A DNA stretch of 43,309 bases from an uncultured Clostridia bacterium. GTDB lineage: Bacteria; Bacillota; Clostridia; Oscillospirales; Oscillospiraceae. Of this stretch, positions 9,185 to 16,610 are shown one piece after another. Below the pieces are notes generated by a model. That model saw only the letters and a program-made list of their open reading frames with translations. It did not search any database and was not told the DNA's origin. Both the position numbers and the translations under genes were made by a program. The DNA is taken from assembly GCA_937894515.1 (NCBI GenBank), contig CALCRH010000179.1:1-43309 (forward strand). Direction: 5' to 3'. How positions within the stretch are numbered: the first letter of the stretch is position 1; every line of letters starts with the position of its first letter.

Positions 9185-11190
9185 GTCACATCGCTCCCTC
9201 TCTCAAGGATCTTCGATATCGAGTATATCCTCACGTCGCCCCTGCCCTCTATCCTAACGGCAAAGTGGTCGCATCGCCTGGGCCGTACCGGGATCATGAA
9301 CGACGTTGTGCCGACGCCATCCATGTGGCCGCAGTGCTCCCAGATTCCGCTGCTGTCGTACTCGATCCACATGTCCGCCTCGCTGCCCACCGGCAGCATC
9401 ATGCGGAAGTTGAAGCGGCTGACGTACTTCTGCTCCACCGTGGCGTAGCCGATCAGGCCGGTGGTGGCGGACCACTCGATCTTCCCCTCCGGATCGCCTG
9501 CGTTGCCGTTGACGCACATAAGTCTGCCGTTGTCCGCGTCGATGTAATACAGCTCATTTCGCACCCTGGCGAAGCTGCTGGCATGGGTGTCGTCCTCCCT
9601 GTGCCACAGACCGTTTGCGGTGTCCAGCACGAACATGCTCCAGTTGCCGTCGTCGTCCCGCATGCTGATGTAGTATTTCTCGTCCAGCGTACCGGCTGCT
9701 GCGTCGTGATACCGGATGCTGCCCAGCTTCTCGCTCACCAGCTGCGGAGCGCTGTTGTCGTAAAGCATCACGCCGCTGCGGGACAGATAAAACAGCTTGT
9801 CTCCAACGATGGCGATGGAATTGTCGCAGCCGTCCTGCACACCCCGGGCCGATACCTCGCTGATCTGATGGGCGCCGGTGCTGCTGACGAACACCTTGTG
9901 GATTGCGTTCTCCTTGAAGAAAATGGGGTTCCCCTGGAAGGTCGCGGCCCCGGTCCACTTGCCGTCGCTGCCCACGCTGGCGGTGTAGCTGTCCGTGCTG
10001 ATGCCCTGATAGCTGTCCCAGGATCGGTAGTTGCCCAGCTTGCAGGCATAGATCTCGTTGATGTTCTGCCCGTCCACGTCGCCGTATTTGCAGCCCCAGA
10101 TCCGGTTGCTGGCCTCGGTGATATAGTCCATGTCCGGAACATACTGCTGGATCCTCAGCTCTGCTTTATGCCCGACGGAAATCACGCTGAGCGGGTTTTC
10201 AAATTCAATTTGTCCGCCGGAATCTATTACTGAGCCGTAAACCATCTTTACGGTGTTGATCTCAAATCCGTCGTCCCTGTCTTCTCTTACAATGATGCGC
10301 AGCGTATCTCCGGGCTTGAACATTTTCTCGACCTCCGGCGCTTCGTAGCCTGCGCGGTGCAGGTCGCCTTGGATTTCGGCCATTGACGTGCTTCCGCTTT
10401 GCTGCGTGATCTTCAGGCCGGTGCAAATGACATACAATCCGGAATCGTTGACTTTTGTGTCCGGAAGCACAGGGTCTCCGGAACCGTTCCTGTAAAAGCT
10501 GTAGTTGTAATAACAAAAAGTTCCGTTTACGTTATAGGGTATAATGATGTCGTCCTTTTCCAGTATGGAATAGGGAAGACCGGAAATCTCATTGAACACC
10601 TTGTACACAGGATCTGGCAGGTCCCAGGTCTTCGTGTCCGGATCATATCCGATTGCGCTGACGTCCTTTCCGTAGGTCGTTACGATTAGTGTATTAGCTG
10701 ATGTAGATATCTGAACGGTCGGAACCATCGTCACGTCCTTGTATACGACGTTCCCTTTTTCAAAGGACAGAGCGCGGCTGCTTCTGCATGTCGCTGTCGT
10801 CACAATGTTGTGCCCAAACTTCTCCCATTCCCCGGTCAGCACGTCCACCGCCACGCAGTCCGGCCAGATGATCAGCTTCACGCCCATCGAGACGAACTGC
10901 TTTTCACCGGGCGCCAGCTGCAGCCCTTCCACGATCTGCCCGTCGTAGTACAGTCTGCCGTTGTCCACATAGCCCAGCTCCGCCTTGGCAAAGCAGCCCG
11001 CCGGGTTCGTCAGCTCCGTCAGGGTGCCGCGCCGGACCCGGCTGGCCAGCATCGGATAATGGTCGGAAGACAGGTTCCGCTCGTCATACATTTCCCCCTC
11101 CTGGATCTTCAGGTTGTGGTTGTAGCCCAGGAAGGTGTCCGTCACCTGCTGATAGGTCTCCTGCTCCGTCAGCTTCGGAAGATAAGGCAT
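9181..11190 (-). CDS. P22 gp10-like packaged-DNA stabilisation / tail hub protein (probable)
   Basis: 669 residues, ATG preceded by GAGGGGAGGGAAAAGCT. The N-terminus (LGYNHNLKIQEGEMYDERNL then SSDHYPMLASR) is typical of Firmicutes podovirus proteins annotated as stabilisation proteins. The rest is a long series of short beta strands with recurring D-G-x-W/Y motifs (RIWGCKYGDVDGQN, NELYYIDADNGRL, LFYLSRSGVMLYD), which suggests a beta-propeller. In P22, gp10 sits below the portal and gp4 and closes the head after packaging. Order here (capsid, small connector, this gene, ejection proteins) fits. Assignment is from order and fold impression, not from clear identity. Confidence 0.55.
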   Translation of the reverse strand: MPYLPKLTEQETYQQVTDTFLGYNHNLKIQEGEMYDERNLSSDHYPMLASRVRRGTLTELTNPAGCFAKAELGYVDNGRLYYDGQIVEGLQLAPGEKQFVSMGVKLIIWPDCVAVDVLTGEWEKFGHNIVTTATCRSSRALSFEKGNVVYKDVTMVPTVQISTSANTLIVTTYGKDVSAIGYDPDTKTWDLPDPVYKVFNEISGLPYSILEKDDIIIPYNVNGTFCYYNYSFYRNGSGDPVLPDTKVNDSGLYVICTGLKITQQSGSTSMAEIQGDLHRAGYEAPEVEKMFKPGDTLRIIVREDRDDGFEINTVKMVYGSVIDSGGQIEFENPLSVISVGHKAELRIQQYVPDMDYITEASNRIWGCKYGDVDGQNINEIYACKLGNYRSWDSYQGISTDSYTASVGSDGKWTGAATFQGNPIFFKENAIHKVFVSSTGAHQISEVSARGVQDGCDNSIAIVGDKLFYLSRSGVMLYDNSAPQLVSEKLGSIRYHDAAAGTLDEKYYISMRDDDGNWSMFVLDTANGLWHREDDTHASSFARVRNELYYIDADNGRLMCVNGNAGDPEGKIEWSATTGLIGYATVEQKYVSRFNFRMMLPVGSEADMWIEYDSSGIWEHCGHMDGVGTTSFMIPVRPRRCDHFAVRIEGRGDVRIYSISKILERGSDVT

Positions 11191-11205
11191 AGCTTTTCCC
11201 TCCCC

Positions 11206-11580
11206 TCAGAACGAAAACTGCGACCGGCAGGGAACCGGCACATGGGTGCGGTTGTACCAGTCCGCAAAGGTTTTATAAGCGCTGTTGAACAGCGCCATCG
11301 TCTGGTTGTACTTGGCGATCTCGCTGTTCTCCTTGTCGATCTGCGTCTGCAGATAGTAGTTGTAAACGTCGTCGGCATAGGGCTCCGGCACCAGCAGCCG
11401 GGTGTCCGGCAGGGCTTCGTCGTAGCCCCGGAAGCACGGCACCGGGTTGCAGGCGTGGGTGCAGAACACCTCGATCCAGATCATGCCGTCCAGCTTGCTG
11501 AGCCAGCCCACCTTGGTCTCATGGTCGAAGGTGTTTGGCCGCAGCTTGTCCACATGGGCAATCGCCTGTTCAATCGTCAT
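11206..11580 (-). CDS. head-tail connector-like protein (probable)
   Basis: 124 residues, ATG preceded by AAGGAGGACAAAT. The N-terminal helix (MTIEQAIAHVDKLRPNTFDH) then a short beta segment (GMIWIEVFCTHA) and a long helix (QIDKENSEIAKYNQTMALF) are the pattern of head-completion or adaptor proteins found just after capsid genes. It sits between a terminator (11595-11623) and the gp10-like gene, which is the place of gp4-type connectors in P22-like gene order. No catalytic motif is present. The call is mainly positional. Confidence 0.5.
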   Translation of the reverse strand: MTIEQAIAHVDKLRPNTFDHETKVGWLSKLDGMIWIEVFCTHACNPVPCFRGYDEALPDTRLLVPEPYADDVYNYYLQTQIDKENSEIAKYNQTMALFNSAYKTFADWYNRTHVPVPCRSQFSF

Positions 11581-11594
11581 ATTTGTCCTCCTTC

Positions 11595-11623
11595 AAAAAA
11601 AGGGCAGCTCCACGGCTGCCCTT
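11595..11623 (-). terminator. intrinsic terminator after the head genes
   Basis: Read on the minus strand: AAGGGCAGC, a 6-nt loop, GCTGCCC, then TTTTTTT. It follows the small head protein gene (stop at 11643) and precedes the connector gene, so it should reduce transcription from the abundant capsid genes into the tail genes. Confidence 0.8.
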
Positions 11624-11642
11624 GTGTAATCTCTCGCCTGCC

Positions 11643-11882
11643 TCACTTGGCGGCGTCGATCATTGCTTCCATTTTCCGGTCCAGGGCTTCCTGTGCCCGG
11701 TTGGAGCGCTCGATCTCTTTCGCCACGAACTTGGGAACAAAGCTGCGCTGGCCCTTGGGCAGCAGAGCACTGTAACCGTTGACGGAAATGTAAAAGTTGG
11801 GGTCGTCGTTTGCCTGACCGCGGGGAATGAACACTTCCACTCTTTCCTCGGTCTCTACGGGCAGGGTCTTCTTGTCTGCCAT
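11643..11882 (-). CDS. small head-region protein, unknown
   Basis: 79 residues, ATG preceded by AAAGGAGTAATTCT. Mixed beta/helical: EERVEVFIPRGQANDDPNFY then ISVNGYSALLPKGQ, then an Arg/Glu-rich helix (FVAKEIERSNRAQEALDRKM) ending in AAK. Proteins of this size and layout often follow capsid genes in Firmicutes podovirus-like prophages. I infer a head-associated protein, but no experimental function is known to me. It lies between a GC-rich hairpin (11906-11932) and a strong terminator, so its expression is probably tied to the capsid transcript. Confidence 0.65.
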   Translation of the reverse strand: MADKKTLPVETEERVEVFIPRGQANDDPNFYISVNGYSALLPKGQRSFVPKFVAKEIERSNRAQEALDRKMEAMIDAAK

Positions 11883-11905
11883 AGAATTACTCCTTTCAAA
11901 TAGCG

Positions 11906-11932
11906 GAGGGGCAGGGCGTTGGCCTGCCCCTC
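11906..11932 (-). terminator. hairpin after the capsid gene, no U-run (attenuator or mRNA-end stem)
   Basis: A perfect 10-bp stem GAGGGGCAGG / CCTGCCCCTC with a 7-nt loop lies 18 bases past the capsid stop. No T-run follows on the minus strand, so full termination is unlikely. It may protect the capsid mRNA 3' end or partly attenuate. Confidence 0.45.
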
Positions 11933-11950
11933 ACAGGGTTACTTATCAGA

Positions 11951-13057
11951 TCAGTTGGTCTGATCGGTGGCGCTGTAGCTGGACGTGGCCATCACGCGCA
12001 GCACACGCTCGGGATACAGGATGGTGGCGCCGTTGGTCTCGAACTTATAGCCAATGGTGCTGAACTGGTTCAGCGGGCCGCCGATCTCGCTCTTGTCGTG
12101 GACGATCATCTGCAGGGCGCCGCCCTCCGGATCGATGATGCCGAAGGCGTCCTTACCGAAGGCGTAGCAGGCATAGGTGACGCCGCCGTCCTTGTTGGTA
12201 TAGTCGCTGCCGCCCAGGATGGGGGCGAACACGTCCTCGATGAAGCGCATGCCGTGCAGCTCGCCGATCTCGCCGTTGAAGATCTCGGTGGTTGCGGCAT
12301 ACTTGTGGGCCTCCACCCAGTCCTTGCTCTTGCGCAGGTCATAGGCGACGGACGGGTGGATGACCATCACATACTTGCCGCTGATGGTGGGCACCTTGTC
12401 CTTCTTCATCTTGGTGACGGCCTTGGCCACCATGTCGGGGGTCAGATAGGCAAAACCGTTGGTGGTGGAAGCGCCCATCTGGCTGGGGTCGTTGGGGGTG
12501 GACTTGTAGGCGCCGTTGGCGTCCACGTTGTCGCAGTAAAGGACGTTGGTGTTCACCAGCAGGGCATCGCGGATCAGGACCTCCTGGGTCTCCGCAGCGG
12601 AAGCGCCCATCTCCTCGGTGGCGCCCAGGATGACGTCATCGTAGGCATGCAGCTCCAGCTGATCGGTGATGGAGGCGTAGGTGCCGTACTGGTTGATGCT
12701 GCCGGTCTTGGAGCTCATGCCGAACTTCTGGCCGGTGGGGATCACGCCTTCCACCAGCTGCGTGGCGCGGTCGAAGGTGTTCCACTTACGCCATTCCACG
12801 GTCTTGCCGCGGCCACCGGGCAGGGGCTGTTTCTTGGCGAACTGGGCGTAGTAAAGCTCTACGCGGGCGTTCTCCAGCAGCTCGGTGTCATAGAAGGTCT
12901 TCAGCTCACCGGCAAGGGTGTTGACGGTGTCGAAGGCGGTGGTGGCGCCGGTGTAAGAGTTGACGTAGTTGCCGGTGGCGTTGACCAGGGTACCGGCGTC
13001 AGCGAACAGCTGCAGGTTCACGGCGAACACTGCCAGCTTTTTCATGATGTTTTTCAT
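11951..13057 (-). CDS. major capsid protein, N4-gp56 family
   Basis: 368 residues. The sequence resembles the N4-gp56 group of HK97-fold capsid proteins: GRGKTVEWRKWNTFDRATQL, EGVIPTGQKF, TDQLELHAYDDVI, VMVIHPSVAYDLRK and a C-terminal KFETNGATILYPERVLRV. It forms the icosahedral shell. The N-terminus contains VNLQLFA|DAG (residues 13-22), which matches the LNLQFFA|S motif cut by the ribosomal-processing protease Prp in Firmicutes, and a Prp-type protease gene lies just upstream (14368-14694). I infer N-terminal processing after Ala19. The ribosome-binding site GAGAGGAG lies 11 nt before the ATG and could pair with CTCCTC about 25 nt upstream. Confidence 0.85.
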   Translation of the reverse strand: MKNIMKKLAVFAVNLQLFADAGTLVNATGNYVNSYTGATTAFDTVNTLAGELKTFYDTELLENARVELYYAQFAKKQPLPGGRGKTVEWRKWNTFDRATQLVEGVIPTGQKFGMSSKTGSINQYGTYASITDQLELHAYDDVILGATEEMGASAAETQEVLIRDALLVNTNVLYCDNVDANGAYKSTPNDPSQMGASTTNGFAYLTPDMVAKAVTKMKKDKVPTISGKYVMVIHPSVAYDLRKSKDWVEAHKYAATTEIFNGEIGELHGMRFIEDVFAPILGGSDYTNKDGGVTYACYAFGKDAFGIIDPEGGALQMIVHDKSEIGGPLNQFSTIGYKFETNGATILYPERVLRVMATSSYSATDQTN

Positions 13058-13113
13058 TTTGTTTTAACTCCTCTCAATGATGATGGTTGCGGGGAGGAGT
13101 CTGTCGGCGGGCC

Positions 13114-14190
13114 TTAACGCTGGCCCGGATAGATCTTCTGCCCCTTCGCCGCGGCTTCCCGGATCTGACGCTTCAGTGCGTCGCGCTGCTCCTTGGAAGC
13201 GTGGGCATAATCGAACGTGGTATTGGAAGGAGCCTGTGCCGAAGTCCCGTTTTCCTGGGGTCGTGACTGGCCGGACCGGATATTTTTCGCGATCTGCTCT
13301 GCCGTCTTCTGCGTGGTCACCTGCATCGCCGCAGCCTGGATCTCCTTGCGGTGGACGGCGTAATACGCGTCCTCCACGCTCAGGCCGATCTGCGGTGACG
13401 TCATCCGGGCAAAGGCAGGATTTCTGAGCTCTGTCGCCAGGTCGAAGCTCTTGAAGGTCTGCTTCAGGGCCTCGCCCTGCTGCTGCAGCTGTGCGATGTG
13501 CTGCTGGATCTTCGCCTGCTCCTGCATCCTGGCCTGCTCCGCCTGCATTCTTGCCTGGGCTTCCTGCATTCTTGCGGCCTGCCGCTCGGTCTGGTCGATG
13601 CGCTTTGCGGTCTCCACGGAAACGCCCATCTCCAGCGCCTTGTCCTCATAGTAGTCGTCGTCGTTGGTGATGGCCTTCGCCAGGGCATCTGCATCCAGAT
13701 TCTTCGTGTCCAGGCCGTATCTGCTGGCCAGCAGCTCGATGGCCGGTGCCAGCTTGGCCATGCTCTCCTCGGCGCCCTTGGCGCTGCGGAGGCGGGCCTG
13801 AATGGTCTGCTGCATCTGCCGGTTGTATTCCGGGTCTGCCATGATCTCTTCCCAGCTCATGCGTCTGGGAGCGGTCTCGGTCTTGCTCTCTTCCGCGGGT
13901 GTGCTTTCCTCTTCAGCAGCGGCGGCCTGCTGTGCGGGCTCGGTTTCCGCAGCCGGTGCACCTGCCGGTGCTGCTGCCGCGCTCTTCGTCCGCTTCGCCC
14001 TGTTTTTTGCAAGAACATGCTCCGGTACACCCAGTTCCCGAAGACGTGCCTCCCCGGCGTCGGGAGTGCTTTCGCCCGCTGCGGCTGCGGCTCCTTCTCC
14101 GGCGCCTGCGGATGCACCGGCACCTGCACCGGCACCGCCTCCCTCACCGCCAAAGATCTGAAGTCCCAGCCATTTGATAATGTTTGCCAT
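13114..14190 (-). CDS. capsid scaffolding protein (probable)
   Basis: 358 residues from ATG 14190, which has GAGGAAACAC just upstream; an open frame runs further up but contains no good start site. The N-terminus MANIIKWLGLQIFGGEGG is followed by a Gly/Ala-rich linker, a Pro/Glu/Ala-rich acidic stretch, then a long Gln/Met/Arg coiled coil (ARMQEAQARMQAEQARMQEQ) and a basic C-terminus ending KGQKIYPGQR. Length, low complexity, coiled coil and place directly before the capsid gene are those of scaffolding proteins. GLQIFGG resembles a Prp cleavage motif (LQxFA/G), so it may be cut together with the capsid protein. The basic C-terminus would bind the capsid lattice (inferred from other scaffolds). 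Confidence 0.7.
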   Translation of the reverse strand: MANIIKWLGLQIFGGEGGGAGAGAGASAGAGEGAAAAAGESTPDAGEARLRELGVPEHVLAKNRAKRTKSAAAAPAGAPAAETEPAQQAAAAEEESTPAEESKTETAPRRMSWEEIMADPEYNRQMQQTIQARLRSAKGAEESMAKLAPAIELLASRYGLDTKNLDADALAKAITNDDDYYEDKALEMGVSVETAKRIDQTERQAARMQEAQARMQAEQARMQEQAKIQQHIAQLQQQGEALKQTFKSFDLATELRNPAFARMTSPQIGLSVEDAYYAVHRKEIQAAAMQVTTQKTAEQIAKNIRSGQSRPQENGTSAQAPSNTTFDYAHASKEQRDALKRQIREAAAKGQKIYPGQR

Positions 14191-14367
14191 GTGTTTCCTC
14201 CAATTCTGCCGCTTGAGACCGGCGAGTCTTACTGGAGCCCGCAGCGGGAGTTGCACCCACTCATTGCCTGTGGCGGGCAGATTGCCCGGTGTACAATGCC
14301 CGCCGGGAGGCAATCAACAAGGAAGAAAGGATGTAATGCTATGATAGACCACTTCAGCTCGGAATCT
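14191..14367 (-). promoter_or_regulatory. structured 177-nt leader upstream of the scaffold gene
   Basis: No convincing ORF lies here. On the minus strand there are nested stems: ATTGCCT ... AGGCAAT enclosing GGCGGGCA ... TGCCCGCC (about 14262-14312), then GTGGG-TGCAACT-CCCGC (a T-arm-like hairpin, about 14244-14260), then CTCCA that can pair with TGGAG of the scaffold Shine-Dalgarno region, closed by GCCG / CGGC. This suggests translational control of scaffold synthesis. Pairings were found by eye, with no energy calculation. Confidence 0.4.
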
Positions 14368-14694
14368 CTATCCCAGCACTTTATAGCTCACAAACTCCGG
14401 ATATTGCTCTGCCAGAACGTCAAACCCGCTGCAGATGCTGTCGAACACCAGGGTGGTCACGGCGCCCATGCCGTGCACCGGGCTGCACTCTATAAATGCG
14501 CTGCCCTCCTCCAGCGTGATGTGCGGTCTGCGCACCCGGCTGTGGTCCTCGCACAGCTGCATGACGTTGCCCGCCAGGGTGTAAACCAGGATGCTGGCGG
14601 CGGAGCAGACCAGGTCGTGCCCGGCCTCTCCGCTGCCTGCATGTCCCTCCACGGTCAGTCGGTGCTTCTCGCGGTTGTAGACTGCAACGATCAT
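14368..14694 (-). CDS. prp: Prp-family cysteine protease (phage head-maturation candidate)
   Basis: 108 residues, the normal size of Prp (ribosomal-processing cysteine protease). The signature GHAGSGEAGHDLVCSAAS holds the catalytic pair His18 and Cys30 with the family spacing of 12. In Firmicutes, Prp trims the N-terminus of ribosomal protein L27, and in Staphylococcus aureus the host enzyme also trims scaffold and capsid proteins of phage 80alpha (known). Here the phage carries its own copy between portal and scaffold, the slot of prohead proteases in other phages. Both the scaffold and capsid N-termini contain LQxF(A/G) motifs. I infer that it processes them. ATG is coupled to the portal stop (ATGA) with GGGAGGTG upstream. 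Confidence 0.85.
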   Translation of the reverse strand: MIVAVYNREKHRLTVEGHAGSGEAGHDLVCSAASILVYTLAGNVMQLCEDHSRVRRPHITLEEGSAFIECSPVHGMGAVTTLVFDSICSGFDVLAEQYPEFVSYKVLG

Positions 14695-16610
14695 CCTCTT
14701 GCACCTCCCGTTACGGCGCCGCCCTCCGGCGCTGCTGCGTCAAGGCTGCGGGCCCTTGCCTTCTCCACGATGGGATGCTCCTTGCCCTCCGGCCCACCGG
14801 CCATCGCGTCGCTCTGCGGCAGGCTCACGGGCGCCGCTCCGCCGCCCATGACCGGCGCTCCGCCCAGGGTCTGACTGATATCCTGGCTCAGTCCCTGCAC
14901 CAGCTCCGGTGCCGCCTTGGCCGCCAGCTGCAGCGCCAGCTGCATATACTGGGCCAGCTTCTGGAACATGGTGCCGTTCTGCGATACCTTCTGCATGATG
15001 CCGTCCTTGCCGTCAAAGTCCATCATGTCCAGGCACATCAGCGCCTGATCCGTCAGGTTGGGATTGAAAAAGCCCAGCTGGAAGAACTGCAGCGCCAGCT
15101 CGTTCTGGCTTACTTTTGTGTAAACGTTCTTCTTCTGTGCGCTGACCTTGATGTCGAACACCGGCAGGCGGAAGCCCATGTCCATGCCGAAGGCCATGCC
15201 CTGTGCCTGGGGCTGCAGGCCCTGGTTGCTGTAGCTGACGAACTTCTCCGCGCCCATCGGCCCCACAATGCGGAACTGCCGTGGCAGGTCATAGAACTGA
15301 CGGATGTTCTCGATCACCAGGTTCACCAGTCTTCCGAACGCACGGTAGCTGGTCAGGTTGGCGTCCCGGCTTCCCTTACCGGAGGCCTCCTGCAGCGCGG
15401 CGATGGCGCTGGCCGCCGTGGCGCCTGCGGTGCCGGAGCCGGTGGCCGTCTCCGTGTTGCCGCTGGTCTCCCGCAGCTCCTGAATGGTACGGTCCAGGAA
15501 ATTGACGTAGATGCTGTCCAGTGGTCGGAACTCGATCTGCCGCAGACTGTCCTCGCCCAGGTTGCCGTTGACGTTGACGATGCTCTTGGTCAGATCCAGG
15601 AACTCCTGCTCATTCACGCCGCCGTCGGCCCGCTTAAAGTATCGCGGCGTGGCACCGGCCATCGCATTTTTGACAAAGGCGGTATTCAGCAGGTCGATGG
15701 TGGTCTGCGGGTTCTGACAGATATCCACGAAGCCATAGCCGCAGGGGCTGCCCTCAATGGGGAACATGGCGTCGAAGACGTAGGGGTACAGCCCGTGGTC
15801 GTACAGGCCGCGCTGGGCCAGCGCCTGGTCGTTCTCCGTGGCGTACAGCACCTGATCGTTGACGAACTTGACGTAGTGCAGCCGTCCGCCCTTGTGGTAA
15901 TAGCACTCCACCACCGTCAGCTTGTCCTCGGTGCTGATGGCGTCGTCATAGAGGAAGCGGGTGCTGAGGAAGCTCTGCCCGTTCAGCTTGCCCTGCAGCT
16001 CCGGGTGCTGCTCCTCCAGCAGATCTTTGTCCACCAGCTCGGTGTGGAACAGATACCGGGATTTCTGCACGTCCACCACGCCGGGCTCCCAGTAAAGGTT
16101 CAGCAGGTTGACGTTGGCCACCGTGATGTCGCCCAGGCCGTTGAGCTTACCGGGCTCCCACACCACCTTGTATACGCCGGTGCCGGTCTTCAGCTTCTGC
16201 CACATGGCTGCGCTGTAGACCTCTTCAAAGTCGTTCTGCTCCAAAATCACGGGGATGATGGAGGACAGGATGGTGGCCTCCGGCTTATCCGTCTCCTCCC
16301 GGGGCAGAATGTTGGGCTCGGGATAGGCCGCCATCGCGTCGGCATGCTTGCTGGTGATGACATTGTGCAGCCATCCGCTGGCGCTCTTATAGTTGGCCTG
16401 GGCCAGGGTGGCGCTGTCCTTTCGCTCTTCCCGGCTGTTTCGGAGCTTCCACCAGTTCTCGCTGGCGCGGATGCGCTGCTCCGTGCTGACCTTTCCTGCT
16501 TTGTACTTCTTCAGGATCTCCATGAGCTCCCTGATCTGCTCAGTGCCGATCACCGGCGCGGTGCTCTGCGCTGCCTGCACCGGCAGCTGCGTGATGTTGT
16601 TCTCGTCCAT
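14691..16610 (-). CDS. portal protein, P22-like
   Basis: 639 residues, ATG preceded by GGAGGAGATAA directly after the terminase stop. Recognisable portal features are an N-terminal wing (NWWKLRNSREERKDSATLAQ), central beta strands (FEEVYSAAMWQKLKTGTGVY, KVVWEPGKLNGLGDITVANV), SPCGYGFVDICQNPQTTIDLL, and a C-terminal helical barrel rich in Gln/Ala. It forms the dodecameric channel at one head vertex through which DNA is packaged and ejected, and docks the terminase. Length and order (terS-terL-portal-protease-scaffold-capsid) agree with P22-type portals. The final ~50 residues are Gly/Ala/Pro-rich and probably flexible. Confidence 0.85.
   Translation of the reverse strand: MDENNITQLPVQAAQSTAPVIGTEQIRELMEILKKYKAGKVSTEQRIRASENWWKLRNSREERKDSATLAQANYKSASGWLHNVITSKHADAMAAYPEPNILPREETDKPEATILSSIIPVILEQNDFEEVYSAAMWQKLKTGTGVYKVVWEPGKLNGLGDITVANVNLLNLYWEPGVVDVQKSRYLFHTELVDKDLLEEQHPELQGKLNGQSFLSTRFLYDDAISTEDKLTVVECYYHKGGRLHYVKFVNDQVLYATENDQALAQRGLYDHGLYPYVFDAMFPIEGSPCGYGFVDICQNPQTTIDLLNTAFVKNAMAGATPRYFKRADGGVNEQEFLDLTKSIVNVNGNLGEDSLRQIEFRPLDSIYVNFLDRTIQELRETSGNTETATGSGTAGATAASAIAALQEASGKGSRDANLTSYRAFGRLVNLVIENIRQFYDLPRQFRIVGPMGAEKFVSYSNQGLQPQAQGMAFGMDMGFRLPVFDIKVSAQKKNVYTKVSQNELALQFFQLGFFNPNLTDQALMCLDMMDFDGKDGIMQKVSQNGTMFQKLAQYMQLALQLAAKAAPELVQGLSQDISQTLGGAPVMGGGAAPVSLPQSDAMAGGPEGKEHPIVEKARARSLDAAAPEGGAVTGGARG

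Noticed and set aside
14233..14281. tRNA-like 3' end (T-arm GTGGG-TGCAACT-CCCGC and ...TCCA) on the minus strand
   Set aside because: No matching acceptor 5' strand, D-arm or anticodon arm occurs at the distance required for a tRNA, so it is only kept as part of a structured leader.
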